A stretch of DNA of 64,000 nucleotides from positions 248,001 to 312,000 of the forward strand of contig JAUYAO010000058.1 of the NCBI GenBank assembly GCA_030692565.1, given 5' to 3'. This stretch comes from Nitrospira sp. (GTDB taxonomy: Bacteria; Nitrospirota; Nitrospiria; Nitrospirales; Nitrospiraceae). This document shows positions 25,945-34,526 of the stretch, one piece after another. Position numbers and translations under genes: made by a program. Within the stretch, counting starts at the first letter, position 1. Every line of letters begins with the position of its first letter. A model generated the notes under the pieces. That model ran no database searches, was not told the DNA's origin, and saw only the letters and a list, made by a program, of their open reading frames with translations.

Positions 25945-26412
25945 TCAGCACCCTCCCTTGCTGGGTGAGGGGTTCAAAGTGATGCGCTGCGCCGGCACGT
26001 CCGGAACACAGCAAGCCCCGTCAGCATCGCCTGCGCCTTCTGAAAAGAACTGAGCATCTTCCATCGTGCGATAGGTCTCCCAGGGAATACCTGCCGGGTC
26101 TTGTATCCAGGACTTATCCGATCGCGCGTAGCAGCAGGTCGTGGTTCCCTCCTCCAGAAGCTTCATATCCCCCCTCTCAAGACGGCTGCGCAACTCGTTT
26201 AATTCACCCTCCTCCTCGACCTGAATTCCGAGATGATCTACGCCATTCTTTTTCGCGCGGGTAGAAATTGCAAAATTGACACGCGGGTCTTCGAGCATCC
26301 ACTTCGCATAATCCGGCTTGGTTTTCACCGGAGCCGCGCCAAACAGGGCACTATAGAAGCGGATCGCCTCTTCGAGCTTCTCGACTCCGATATGGATATG
26401 AAAACGTTTCAT
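25945..26412 (-). CDS. arsI: ArsI/CadI-type VOC family protein
   Basis: 155 residues, glyoxalase/VOC fold. Metal-ligand candidates are the early His in MKRFHIHIGV, His in VDHLGIQVEEE and Glu in DPAGIPWETY. A vicinal cysteine pair lies in EGTTTCCYARSDKSW, the arrangement that binds trivalent organoarsenicals in ArsI C-As lyases, and another CC (ACCVPDVP) near the C-terminus. Could demethylate methylarsenite or act as a cadmium/arsenic-induced binding protein. GAGGAG precedes the ATG. Its place inside the ars operon supports ArsI. Confidence 0.8.
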   Translation of the reverse strand: MKRFHIHIGVEKLEEAIRFYSALFGAAPVKTKPDYAKWMLEDPRVNFAISTRAKKNGVDHLGIQVEEEGELNELRSRLERGDMKLLEEGTTTCCYARSDKSWIQDPAGIPWETYRTMEDAQFFSEGAGDADGACCVPDVPAQRITLNPSPSKGGC

Positions 26413-26462
26413 GGTCTCTCCTCTATATTCCCTCAATCAACATTCAACCGGTCACAGATCCT

Positions 26463-27551
26463 TCAGGCTACCGCCTCTTTGGGGAACCAATGCCTCGTAC
26501 GATTGCAGACGTGGCAGACGGACAACATCACCGGCACTTCAACCAGCACGCCGACCACGGTCGCCAGCGCCGCTCCCGATTCAGGTCCGAATAAGGCGAT
26601 GGCGGTCGCCACCGCGAGTTCAAAGAAATTGCTTGCTCCAATGAGGGCGCCAGGCGCGGCCACCGCATACGGCACCCGAAGCCACCGCATCAGCCCATAG
26701 GCCAGGGAGGCATTCATATAGACCTGGAAGAGAATCGGAATCGCGATCAACGCCACATGCCAAGGTTTGGCCACGATGTTGTCTGCTTGAAAGGCAAAAA
26801 TGAACACGAGCGTCAGGAGCAGCGCCGCTATCGTGACCGGAGCAAAACGCGGCAGAAGTTCCTGTTCGAACCAGGTTTTGCCATGTCGGGTAATGAACCA
26901 CGCCCGAACCAGCGTACCGGTCACCAGAGGGATCACAATAAAGGCCACCACAGAATACAGCAGGACACCGAACGGGACCGTCAACGAGGACGCCCCGCTC
27001 ACCAGGAACCCGATAATCGGGGCGAACAGGATCAGCATCAGCAGATCGTTCACTGTCACTTGGACTAACGTGTAGGCCGGATCGCCATCTGTCAAATAGC
27101 TCCAGACAAATACCATGGCAGTACAGGGAGCCGCGGCCAAGATAATGCAGCCGGCAATATATTGATCAGCTTCCGCTGAAGACATCCATGACGCAAAGAC
27201 GAACCGAAAGCACAGCCAAGCGAAGAAGGCCATGGAGAACGGCTTGACGAGCCAATTGACGATAAGTGTGACGAACAGTCCTTGCGGCCGGCGACCTACA
27301 TTTCGCAGAGCCGTGAGGTCAACTTTCATCATCATCGGAATAATCATCAGCCATATAAGGACGGCGATGGGAAGGTTGATATGGCTTCCCTCCCCGAGCT
27401 CCCAGCTCCGAAATGTGCGCGCCAACGACGGGAATGCCTGCCCGATAAGGACTCCAGCAACGATGCACAACCCAACCCAGACGGTCAGGTAGCGCTCGAA
27501 TACGTTCAGCCGTTTTTCAGAGGGAGCCGATGCTTTGATCGCTGAACCCAT
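26463..27551 (-). CDS. acr3: Acr3-type arsenite efflux permease
   Basis: About 362 residues with ten hydrophobic segments. The Acr3 hallmark is present: CIILAAAPCTAMVFVWSYLT, with the essential Cys of APC, and later GASNFFELAVATAIALFG. It exports arsenite across the inner membrane. Start is placed at the ATG preceded by GAGGGC (27551); one five codons upstream lacks a ribosome site. A second ArsR-type operator lies between arsR and this gene (27584-27599), suggesting an internal regulated promoter. Confidence 0.93.
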   Translation of the reverse strand: MGSAIKASAPSEKRLNVFERYLTVWVGLCIVAGVLIGQAFPSLARTFRSWELGEGSHINLPIAVLIWLMIIPMMMKVDLTALRNVGRRPQGLFVTLIVNWLVKPFSMAFFAWLCFRFVFASWMSSAEADQYIAGCIILAAAPCTAMVFVWSYLTDGDPAYTLVQVTVNDLLMLILFAPIIGFLVSGASSLTVPFGVLLYSVVAFIVIPLVTGTLVRAWFITRHGKTWFEQELLPRFAPVTIAALLLTLVFIFAFQADNIVAKPWHVALIAIPILFQVYMNASLAYGLMRWLRVPYAVAAPGALIGASNFFELAVATAIALFGPESGAALATVVGVLVEVPVMLSVCHVCNRTRHWFPKEAVA

Positions 27552-27583
27552 TACGAGTGCCCTCATGGCAACACGCCATACTA

Positions 27584-27599
27584 ATCAAGAAATGTTGAT
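27584..27599. promoter_or_regulatory. ArsR-type operator, internal
   Basis: ATCAA-gaaatg-TTGAT, 5-6-5 inverted repeat, 33 bases before the acr3 start. Identical half-sites and spacing occur upstream of arsR. Confidence 0.65.
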
Positions 27600-27619
27600 G
27601 CTAAATCCACAACAATGGG

Positions 27620-27934
27620 CTACTCGCATTGCTTTGAAGACCCGGGATGCGTGATTGCCTTCTTGAGTTCGCCGATAAAGTCCTCAAGGTCTTCTAATCC
27701 CTCTCGACTCAACGAGTAATACATCCAACGCCCTTCGGGACGGTCCTGAATCAATCCGGCTTCTTTCAATACCCTGAGATGAAACGACAGTCTCGACTGC
27801 CCGGCCTGAAGAGCGGCCGTTAATTCGCAAACGCATTGCTCTCCCCGCTTCAGCCTATTGAGAACCTCAAGCCGCGTCTCATCGGATAGAGCATGAAAGA
27901 GGGCCGCGGCTTTGACTCGTCGCTTCGTCGACAT
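27620..27934 (-). CDS. arsR: ArsR-family arsenite-responsive repressor
   Basis: 104 residues, winged helix. Sensor cysteines in GEQCVCELTAAL at the position of the ELCVCDL arsenite site, and recognition helix AGQSRLSFHLRVLKEAGLIQ. The ATG at 27934 is preferred; an upstream TTG is in frame. An inverted repeat ATCAA-N6-TTGAT lies 15 bases upstream and another in front of acr3, fitting autoregulation and control of the whole operon. C-terminal SSKQCE adds another cysteine. Confidence 0.92.
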   Translation of the reverse strand: MSTKRRVKAAALFHALSDETRLEVLNRLKRGEQCVCELTAALQAGQSRLSFHLRVLKEAGLIQDRPEGRWMYYSLSREGLEDLEDFIGELKKAITHPGSSKQCE

Positions 27935-27948
27935 TGGAGGCAATATAC

Positions 27949-27964
27949 ATCAACAAATATTGAT
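27949..27964. promoter_or_regulatory. ArsR-type operator upstream of arsR
   Basis: ATCAA-caaata-TTGAT, a 5-6-5 inverted repeat immediately upstream of arsR. Matches the half-sites of the internal operator at 27584-27599. Confidence 0.7.
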
Positions 27965-28093
27965 TAATCAAACAAGCAAAGATTAGACACTTTTAACTAC
28001 CGGTTAACATGGGATTAATCTGCGGATGTTAAGTTTCCTCCCGAGCATTGATCGCACTCTCGCACTCGTCGGTATCAAGAGGAGGATAGATTG

Positions 28094-28264
28094 ATGAATT
28101 GTCAAAAGTGCAAAGGATTGATGATCGAGGAACAGCGACCGGAACTCGCACCTAAATCGGTCGTGCATCGATGCATCAATTGCGGATTGGTCTTGGATCC
28201 ATTGATTCAGCAGAATCGCCTCAGCAGCCGACCGAGAAAAGACTCGTTCATGCGGGCTGCGTGA
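28094..28264 (+). CDS. small zinc-ribbon protein
   Basis: 56 residues: MNCQKCKGLMIEEQ ... HRCINCGLVLDP, two CxxC pairs forming a zinc ribbon, then a basic C-terminal tail (RLSSRPRKDS). AGAGGAGGA lies 8 bases before the ATG. Role unknown; similar small ribbon proteins bind nucleic acid or partner proteins. It is transcribed alone, divergent from the ars operon. Confidence 0.8.
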   Translation: MNCQKCKGLMIEEQRPELAPKSVVHRCINCGLVLDPLIQQNRLSSRPRKDSFMRAA

Positions 28265-28352
28265 GACTCACGCTGTTGATCTGCTCCCATCCGGCGGTAG
28301 GGAGGACTTGCCCTGCTACCGGATCGGGCGGGTGTGGACGTCGCGCATGTGG

Positions 28353-29126
28353 TTAGACCGAAAACTCTGCCCAGAGAAACGTATGATCTGATGGGTCTTT
28401 CGCTCGCCGCGGCTCGACGTCCACGTCAACCCTCGTGCACTTCTTCACTAGCGGTGCCGTCGCCAGGATATGATCGATGCGCCAGCCTTTATTCGCCTCT
28501 AACGAACTCGGCGCCCGATAATCCCAAAATGTATATTGCTGCCGGTCTGGGTACAGCTTCACAAACACGTCCTGAAATCCCCACGCCAGTGTTCGCTCGT
28601 AGGCCTTCCGCGCATCCTCGTGATAACAGACATGTTTGAGGTGCTTCTCCGGACTGTGCACGTCCATGGGACGCGGCGCCACGTTCATGTCGCCGCACCA
28701 GATGGCCGGCTCGCCGGGAGACAGATGTTTCTCGAAATACTTTCTCAGCCGGTCATACCACCCCAGCTTGTATTGATACTTGGGCGAATCGATTTCAAAG
28801 CCCTGAGGCACGTACGTATTGACGATCGGAATTCCGTCGATCACGACTCTGAGCAGCCGGGCATCCTCCGATTCACCGCCATCGTCGAATCCATGGAACA
28901 CCGCCTCCGGCTGCTTCCGGCTCAAGATGGCCACGCCGTTGTACGATTTCATCCCACGAAACGTGATCTGATAACCAGAGGGGGCCAGACCCAACAACGG
29001 GAACTCGCTGTCCTGCACTTTGGTTTCTTGGAGGCACAAGACATCAGGCTTCTGCTGGGCAAGCCAATCCAACACGATCGGAAGCCGTTTGCGGAGCGAG
29101 TTGACGTTGAACGTTGCGATTTTCAT
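28353..29126 (-). CDS. xth: exodeoxyribonuclease III / AP endonuclease
   Basis: 257 residues, full ExoIII length. Motifs: MKIATFNVNSLRKRL, LCLQETKVQD (metal-binding Glu), NTYVPQGFEI, WCGDMNVAPRPMDV, and the C-terminal RIDHILAT and DPSDHTFLWAEF (catalytic Asp-His). Repairs abasic sites in DNA; also 3' to 5' exonuclease. The start at 29126 gives the canonical N-terminus although no clear ribosome site is visible. Confidence 0.95.
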   Translation of the reverse strand: MKIATFNVNSLRKRLPIVLDWLAQQKPDVLCLQETKVQDSEFPLLGLAPSGYQITFRGMKSYNGVAILSRKQPEAVFHGFDDGGESEDARLLRVVIDGIPIVNTYVPQGFEIDSPKYQYKLGWYDRLRKYFEKHLSPGEPAIWCGDMNVAPRPMDVHSPEKHLKHVCYHEDARKAYERTLAWGFQDVFVKLYPDRQQYTFWDYRAPSSLEANKGWRIDHILATAPLVKKCTRVDVDVEPRRAKDPSDHTFLWAEFSV

Positions 29127-29264
29127 AGTAGGGGTCAATTGACCGGCGAGGATGCTAGCAGAAGCACGAAGAGGGAACAAGCTGGACAGATCGAAACTTG
29201 TTTATCAGAAGATGAAGGAGACTTGCTCTCCGGCAGGCCATACCGTGCCGTGTCGCATAAACAC

Positions 29265-29295
29265 AACGGCCTCTGGCAATCTGCCAGAGGCCGTT
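29265..29295 (-). terminator. strong hairpin after Lys/Ala-rich protein gene
   Basis: A 14-bp perfect stem (AACGGCCTCTGGCA with TGCCAGAGGCCGTT) and 3-base loop, starting 24 bases after the minus-strand stop at 29319, followed on that strand by GTGTTTATG. Confidence 0.8.
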
Positions 29296-29318
29296 CCAAC
29301 TAGGCTCCAAGGAAGGAG

Positions 29319-29732
29319 TTATTTCCCCATCGCGCCGACAGCATCCTTCATCTCCTGCCCGGCGGCTTTGGCATCGCTGCCCATCTGCTGACCAGCCGCT
29401 TTCATATCTTGCGCTTGGGTTTGCACCGCATCGCCTTGTCCTTTGACTCCTTCCTTCTTCGCCTTCATCTTATCTTTCATAGCGGCCCGCTTGGCCTTGG
29501 CCTCTTCGCGATGGGCCTTCATCTTGCTCTTCATTTCCTCTTTTTTGGCCTTCATATCAGCTTTCACCTGATCCTTGTCGGCCTTCATCTTCTCGGGAGC
29601 CGCTTTCACATCGGCCTTTATCTGGTCCTTCATCGCTCCCATTTCACTCTTCATCGCATCGTCAGCCAGCGCCAATGAACCGGCACCGACCAGATACACT
29701 GCCGCGATTGCAGCCAATACTATCTTTTGCAT
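29319..29732 (-). CDS. Lys/Ala/Met-rich exported helical protein
   Basis: 137 residues. Signal peptide VLAAIAAVYLVGAGSLALAD. The mature chain is almost entirely Lys, Ala, Met, Glu and Asp with repeating units such as MKADKDQVKADMKAKKEEMK, suggesting one long amphipathic helix or coiled coil, ending GQQMGSDAKAAGQEMKDAVG. No cysteines. It resembles apolipoprotein/LEA-like helical proteins in composition only. GAGGAG precedes the ATG, and a strong terminator follows. Low-complexity composition makes homology calls unreliable. Confidence 0.75.
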   Translation of the reverse strand: MQKIVLAAIAAVYLVGAGSLALADDAMKSEMGAMKDQIKADVKAAPEKMKADKDQVKADMKAKKEEMKSKMKAHREEAKAKRAAMKDKMKAKKEGVKGQGDAVQTQAQDMKAAGQQMGSDAKAAGQEMKDAVGAMGK

Positions 29733-29859
29733 AATGCTTCTCCTCTATATACGAATAGGTGGACAAACAGAAATTCCCTAGGCGAGGCTTCTCGCATCCT
29801 GCCCCGAAACGAGACCGGTGTCAAATACGTCCAGCATGAACGCTCCTCAGACCGCTTGA

Positions 29860-30777
29860 TCATCGTCCCTCCGACGCCACACGCTTCAGGCCTGGTATCT
29901 TCAGTGCCCGCACGGCATCTGAAACCGCATCAACCGCCTGAGGACGAGTAAATCCTCTCCGCCAGGCCAATCCGATCCGCCGGCCGGGGACCGGCTTCGC
30001 CAAATCGATCGCAACCAGCCGCTTGTTCTCGTGTTTCGTTGTCAACGCGCTACACGGCAACACGGTAATTCCCAGCCCTGAGGCAACCATTTGGCGAATC
30101 GTCTCCAGAGAATTCCCTTGCCATCCCTCAGCATCGGATCGGCTCAGCTCGGGACAAGTATCCAGCACCTGCTGCCGGAAGCAATGCCCGGCATGCGGCA
30201 AGAGGACTTTCTCCGCCCCCAGTTGGCGCGAATCGATTGACTTCTTTTTCTGCCACGGATGGCCGACAGGGACGAGGGCTTTAAACGGTTCATCATACAA
30301 GGCCCGCGTGACGATCCCGGGCTCCTCCAACGGCAGCGCGATCATAATCACATCGAGCTTCCCGCTCTTCAGCATGGCCACCAGATGAAGCGTCAAATTT
30401 TCTTCGATTTCCAGCGGCATCAGTGGGGCACGCTTGTTCAGCAGAGGGACAAGATCCGGCAGGACGTAGGGCCCGACCGTTGCAATGGCCCCGAAACGGA
30501 GCGGGCCGACCAGCTGATCTTTCCCCTGAGCGGCAATCACTCGAATCTGATCGGCTTCTTCCAACACGCGCTGGGCTTGATGAACAATTCGCTCACCCAA
30601 GACAGTCAACGTGAGGTGATGCTTGCGCCGCTCAAAGATCATCGTCCCGAGCTCGTCCTCCAGCTTCTGGATCGCCAAGCTCAGAGCAGGTTGACTCACG
30701 CAGCATCGTTCGGAAGCGCGGCCAAAATGCCGATCCTGAGCCAGCGCGACAAGATAGCGAAGTTCTGTGAACGTCAT
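29860..30777 (-). CDS. oxyR: OxyR-type LysR regulator
   Basis: 305 residues. LysR helix-turn-helix (HFGRASERCCVSQPALSLAI) then the sensor domain with GHCFRQQVLDTC: the cysteines fall at residues 199 and 208, exactly the redox pair of E. coli OxyR. It senses hydrogen peroxide by disulfide formation and activates transcription. It is divergent from a cytochrome c peroxidase gene, the likely target, and the shared upstream region has an ATCGAT-flanked dyad. Confidence 0.92.
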   Translation of the reverse strand: MTFTELRYLVALAQDRHFGRASERCCVSQPALSLAIQKLEDELGTMIFERRKHHLTLTVLGERIVHQAQRVLEEADQIRVIAAQGKDQLVGPLRFGAIATVGPYVLPDLVPLLNKRAPLMPLEIEENLTLHLVAMLKSGKLDVIMIALPLEEPGIVTRALYDEPFKALVPVGHPWQKKKSIDSRQLGAEKVLLPHAGHCFRQQVLDTCPELSRSDAEGWQGNSLETIRQMVASGLGITVLPCSALTTKHENKRLVAIDLAKPVPGRRIGLAWRRGFTRPQAVDAVSDAVRALKIPGLKRVASEGR

Positions 30778-30790
30778 AGCCTTTCCTCGA

Positions 30791-30813
30791 TCGATAAGAA
30801 TTATAAATCGATA
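30791..30813. promoter_or_regulatory. candidate OxyR/LysR site
   Basis: ATCGAT half-sites at 30791-30796 and 30808-30813 flank an AT-rich centre, between the divergent oxyR and peroxidase genes. This is the usual position for LysR-type autoregulation; the match to the E. coli OxyR consensus is only partial. Confidence 0.4.
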
Positions 30814-30830
30814 CCCTCAATACAATCAAT

Positions 30831-30860
30831 TGGACTAATTTATAGCCATGACCTAGCATT
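30831..30860 (+). promoter_or_regulatory. candidate promoter of the peroxidase gene
   Basis: TTGGAC (30831-30836) and TAGCAT (30855-30860), 18 bases apart, 35 bases before the ATG and just downstream of the candidate OxyR dyad. Confidence 0.4.
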
Positions 30861-30894
30861 CAAATAGTCGCTCGTTCACGAAAGGAGTCTCCTC

Positions 30895-31968
30895 ATGAAG
30901 AAACACACATCGTATTTCTCTTTGTTCGTTGTTTCGTTCCTGGCACTCAGCGGGGTCGGAGGGTCGGGGGTGTCGCAGTTCGCCTACGCTGAAGCCGGAC
31001 CCGGTTCTGGTACGGATTACAAACTCCCTCAGATCCAAGGCTTGGAGGATCCCAACACCTTTGTACCGGCGGACAACCCTCTGACCGCTAAGAAAGTCGA
31101 ATTGGGCCGCCTACTGTTTTTCGACAAGCGCCTTTCGAAAAACGACACAATCGCCTGCGCCAGCTGCCACCTGCCAGGCAACGGCTTCACCGACGGCAAA
31201 GCCGTTTCGACCGGCATCAACGGATTGAAAGGCGGGCGTAGCGCACCCTCTTCCTTCAACCGGGTATTTAGCAAGGCACAATTCTGGGATGGCCGTGCCG
31301 AAACACTCGAGGAGCAATCCATTGGGCCGTTCGTCAGCCCGGTCGAGCATGGGTTCAACAACCATGACGAAATGATCGTAAAGATGAAGAAGAACCCGGG
31401 ATACCGAAAACTCTTTCAAGAAGTATTCGGCCGCGAGATCGTGATCGAGGATGTGGGCAAGGCCATCGCGAGCTTTCAACGGACCATTCTCTCCGGCAAC
31501 AGCGCCGTCGACCGATTCGATCTTGGCGGTGATGAGAAGGCCTTGTCGGAATCGGCGAAGCGCGGATTAGAGCTGTTCCGCGGCAAAGCCCGTTGCACTC
31601 GCTGCCATTCGGGCTTCAACTTCACGGACGAGAAATTCCATAATCTTGGCATCGGCTGGGACACCAACACCGTGGATCTCGGCCGCTATATGGTCACGAA
31701 GAATCCGGAAGACATCGGCGCCTTCAAGACACCGACGCTGCGGGAGATCGCGAGAACAGCCCCCTATATGCACGATGGGCGGTTCAAGACGCTGGAAGCC
31801 GTGGTGAAGTTTTATAACCAGGGGGGCATCAAGAACCCGCATCAGGACAACACGATCATTCCACTCGAACTGACCGAGCAGGAACAACAGGACGTCGTGG
31901 CGTTACTGAAATCGCTGAACGGCGAAGGCTGGCAGCAGGTCACGGCCCCGAAGACATTCCCGAAGTAA
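30895..31968 (+). CDS. ccpA: diheme cytochrome c peroxidase
   Basis: 357 residues. Signal peptide, then two haem c motifs: CASCH (Cys88, Cys91, His92) and CTRCH (Cys234, Cys237, His238), with CcpA/MauG features FFDKRLSKNDTIACASCH, FVSPVEHGF and TPTLREIARTAPYMHDGRF. It reduces periplasmic hydrogen peroxide with electrons from small cytochromes or cupredoxins. AAAGGAG precedes the ATG. A terminator follows. OxyR encoded divergently is the likely activator. Confidence 0.94.
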   Translation: MKKHTSYFSLFVVSFLALSGVGGSGVSQFAYAEAGPGSGTDYKLPQIQGLEDPNTFVPADNPLTAKKVELGRLLFFDKRLSKNDTIACASCHLPGNGFTDGKAVSTGINGLKGGRSAPSSFNRVFSKAQFWDGRAETLEEQSIGPFVSPVEHGFNNHDEMIVKMKKNPGYRKLFQEVFGREIVIEDVGKAIASFQRTILSGNSAVDRFDLGGDEKALSESAKRGLELFRGKARCTRCHSGFNFTDEKFHNLGIGWDTNTVDLGRYMVTKNPEDIGAFKTPTLREIARTAPYMHDGRFKTLEAVVKFYNQGGIKNPHQDNTIIPLELTEQEQQDVVALLKSLNGEGWQQVTAPKTFPK

Positions 31969-31991
31969 CTCTTGGCGTACGGCAGTTCCGG

Positions 31992-32025
31992 AAGGGCCTC
32001 GCGATGTTTCATCGACGAGGCCCTT
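31992..32025 (+). terminator. terminator after cytochrome c peroxidase
   Basis: AAGGGCCTCG (31992-32001) pairs with CGAGGCCCTT (32016-32025), with extra CGATG/ATCG pairing in the loop, followed by CTATTGTTT. Lies between convergent genes and may serve both. Confidence 0.8.
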
Positions 32026-32038
32026 CTATTGTTTCAAG

Positions 32039-32875
32039 CTACGACTGATTCATCTCGACGAGGTATCGGCGAAGAATGGCTTGCTCCACTCGCGAGCGGC
32101 CCCGATCGGGAGCCGGGAACCGGAGCACCAACTGAATCTTCCCCGGCTCGGGAAGCTGAATGGTAATACGGGGTTCCGGCGAGGGAGCTTCCAAGAGATT
32201 GGCCTGTTCCAGCAGTTTCATCTGTCGCGCAGCTTCTTCCATAAACGGCCCACACTCGGCCTTTGCCGCACCCAACAACGCCTGCTCAGCTCGTTGCCAT
32301 TCTCCCTCCGACCTCAAGGGCACGACGAGTGTATAGAGGCCATATTCCTGTCCCGGGTTTTCTTTGACGAGCGCATTCGTAAACAGAAGACTATTCGGAA
32401 ACACCGTCACTCGTCCGGTATACAAATGTGCAGATTGGCCGGGGCCGATCTCCAACAATTTTGTGGCGAACAGATCGTGATCCAGCACCACCCCCCGGTG
32501 TCCGGCAATCTGAATGCGGTCGCCAACGCCGTACACCTTGCCGCCCACGCGTAACGCCGCTCCGCTCAAACAGAGAATCAACTCCTTCGTCGCCAAGACC
32601 AACGCAGCCGCCAACGCGACAATCGAGACGGCGAAGGCCTCGAGCTCATGCGCCCAGATAACGACGAAGCCGATCAGGATGACGAAGACCATCGAGTTTC
32701 TGGTCGTCACGACCCAGCGACGCTTGTCCTCCATCGACAAGGCCTGGTTGCGCGAGATCCCCCGTACGACCAACGTCCGGATCAGAATGACCGACACCAG
32801 CAGAATCAACGACTTGAGCCCATCCAAGACGACGGAACTATCAACAGTCATCCAGCCAAGCTGCATACCAATCAT
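32039..32875 (-). CDS. MscS-family mechanosensitive channel-like protein
   Basis: 278 residues. Three or so membrane helices (LILLVSVILIRTLVV, FVILIGFVVIWA, FAVSIVALAAALVLATKELI), then the MscS beta domain: LRVGGKVYGVGDRIQIAGHR, VLDHDLFATKLLEIG and VFPNSLLFTNALVKEN (the N/S-rich PN[SA] motif). The C-terminal half is soluble. Releases solutes on osmotic down-shock in the inner membrane. It converges with the peroxidase gene across a shared terminator. Confidence 0.85.
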   Translation of the reverse strand: MIGMQLGWMTVDSSVVLDGLKSLILLVSVILIRTLVVRGISRNQALSMEDKRRWVVTTRNSMVFVILIGFVVIWAHELEAFAVSIVALAAALVLATKELILCLSGAALRVGGKVYGVGDRIQIAGHRGVVLDHDLFATKLLEIGPGQSAHLYTGRVTVFPNSLLFTNALVKENPGQEYGLYTLVVPLRSEGEWQRAEQALLGAAKAECGPFMEEAARQMKLLEQANLLEAPSPEPRITIQLPEPGKIQLVLRFPAPDRGRSRVEQAILRRYLVEMNQS

Positions 32876-32956
32876 CCTCAGTCTTTTCTTCTGTACCGGT
32901 TAAGATTCAGGGCCATTCCTCCGATACAACTCGTGGGATTTTTTGGAAGGAGCCCC

Positions 32957-34504
32957 ATGTCATCGTCGTCCACATCGTCGGAGTCGGCCCTTGCCGAATC
33001 CCTTCGTCCCCGTCTGCACAATACGTTGCAGCCACTCCTCAACCAGGCTAGCCCTTGCTTACCAGCCCTGGAGAAAACCTGCCAGAAAATTCTCAGTCTG
33101 GCCGGAGGGCTCACCGGAGCCGATCGCCTCGCTCAGATTATCAGTCGTGATCCGGCCCTGTCCTGCCGGGTCCTGCAAATCTCAAATAGCATTGCCTACA
33201 GTCCGCAACAAGTCATTACCTCGATCCCCCACGCCGTCAGTTGGCTCGGGTTGGATACGGTCCGTTCCATTGTCACCGCCTCCCAACTCGTAGAACAGCT
33301 CAATCAATGGCCGAATCAGCAACAGATCGTCAGCGGCGTCATCGCTCGGGCCCTCGTCGCAGCCGTGCATGCCAATGAATTGGGCATGGCGCTCGAATAT
33401 CCATCGTTGAGCCAGCTCTTTAGCGCCACCTTGCTCTATTCCATCGGTGACCTCGCCATCGCCAGTCAAGCTCAGGATCTCTACGTCTCGTACCGCAAAA
33501 TCCCCCTGACAGCCAAGACGCCCGCGGCGCGCATCATCGAAGAAACGCAACTCTATGGAGTCCCCCGCCTCCGGATTGCGCAAGCTCTCGGGCAGATGTG
33601 GGCGCTGCCACCCTTTGTCGTGGAGTTATTTTCAATCGAAGGGCATCAGAGCCAGGAGCGGTGGGGTTCCAGTCAGGAGATGTTCAAGGGCCTCGTCATC
33701 GGCTGCTCTTCATTGATCGATGTCATGACTGGTCCCCCCTCCCCAGCCATCATGGAGGCCACCAAGCGGGGGCTCCTCACAGGGAGCGGTCTGCCATCTC
33801 ACTTGTTCGGCGAAATCCTGGCGCGCGCACTGGATCGGGGCAAGCAATTGGTCCATTCCGCAGGCTTGTCGTTCGATCTTTGGGGAGATCCCGCGGAACC
33901 GGAAACCAGCTGCCCGATTCCCGTACCCCCTCCGGTGGAAATTCCCGCCGTCACGGCGGCGCCACAGAAACGCGGGCCGAGTGCGATTGAGACGAATCCG
34001 CTCGAGACGCTGCAATTGCTGCAAACCGCCTTGCGCGAGGCGAAAGATATCAACACGCTCCTGAGCACGCTGGTGCATGCCCTGCACCGGGACGGCGGCT
34101 TTGCCCGGGTGGCCCTGGCGTTGCTGAACCCGAACAATACCGATCATCTGGTGGGGCGCTTGCTACTCGGAGTGGAAGAATCGGCTCCCTATATCGCCAG
34201 TCTGTCCGGCTCGCTGACGAAGGAGCATCCGCACTTTTTACAGCTCATGAAGCGGTCCGATGCCGTGTGGATCGAGGATTTCACCGTCCCTCTCGGAGAC
34301 CCCATCAATCCCAAATTTCTCCGAACGTGGAACCCCGGATCGGCCATCGTCGCACCCCTCCGAGTCGGAACCCGGCCCATCGGCATGCTGTATTGCGACA
34401 ACGGCCCACTCCCCCGGCAGGTGCAGCAAAAGGACTACCACGCCTTCCAGCTGTTCTTTGGCCAGACGACACTGAGTATCAATCGATTGGCGGGAGTCCT
34501 CTAG
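32957..34504 (+). CDS. HDOD domain protein with C-terminal GAF domain
   Basis: 515 residues. HDOD at about 30-230: LSLAGGLTGADRLAQIISRD, SCRVLQISNSIAYSP and SIPHAVSWLGLDTVRSIV. Then a Pro-rich linker (about 315-340) and a GAF-like domain (about 355-505) with KRSDAVWIEDFTVPLG and GSAIVAPLRVGTRPIGMLYC. No membrane segment. HDOD proteins act in signal transduction, often linked to cyclic-nucleotide or stress signalling; they lack HD phosphohydrolase residues. The ATG at 32957 has GGAAGGAG upstream. Confidence 0.85.
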   Translation: MSSSSTSSESALAESLRPRLHNTLQPLLNQASPCLPALEKTCQKILSLAGGLTGADRLAQIISRDPALSCRVLQISNSIAYSPQQVITSIPHAVSWLGLDTVRSIVTASQLVEQLNQWPNQQQIVSGVIARALVAAVHANELGMALEYPSLSQLFSATLLYSIGDLAIASQAQDLYVSYRKIPLTAKTPAARIIEETQLYGVPRLRIAQALGQMWALPPFVVELFSIEGHQSQERWGSSQEMFKGLVIGCSSLIDVMTGPPSPAIMEATKRGLLTGSGLPSHLFGEILARALDRGKQLVHSAGLSFDLWGDPAEPETSCPIPVPPPVEIPAVTAAPQKRGPSAIETNPLETLQLLQTALREAKDINTLLSTLVHALHRDGGFARVALALLNPNNTDHLVGRLLLGVEESAPYIASLSGSLTKEHPHFLQLMKRSDAVWIEDFTVPLGDPINPKFLRTWNPGSAIVAPLRVGTRPIGMLYCDNGPLPRQVQQKDYHAFQLFFGQTTLSINRLAGVL

Positions 34505-34526
34505 TCCGTGGCGCCGCCCCACACGG

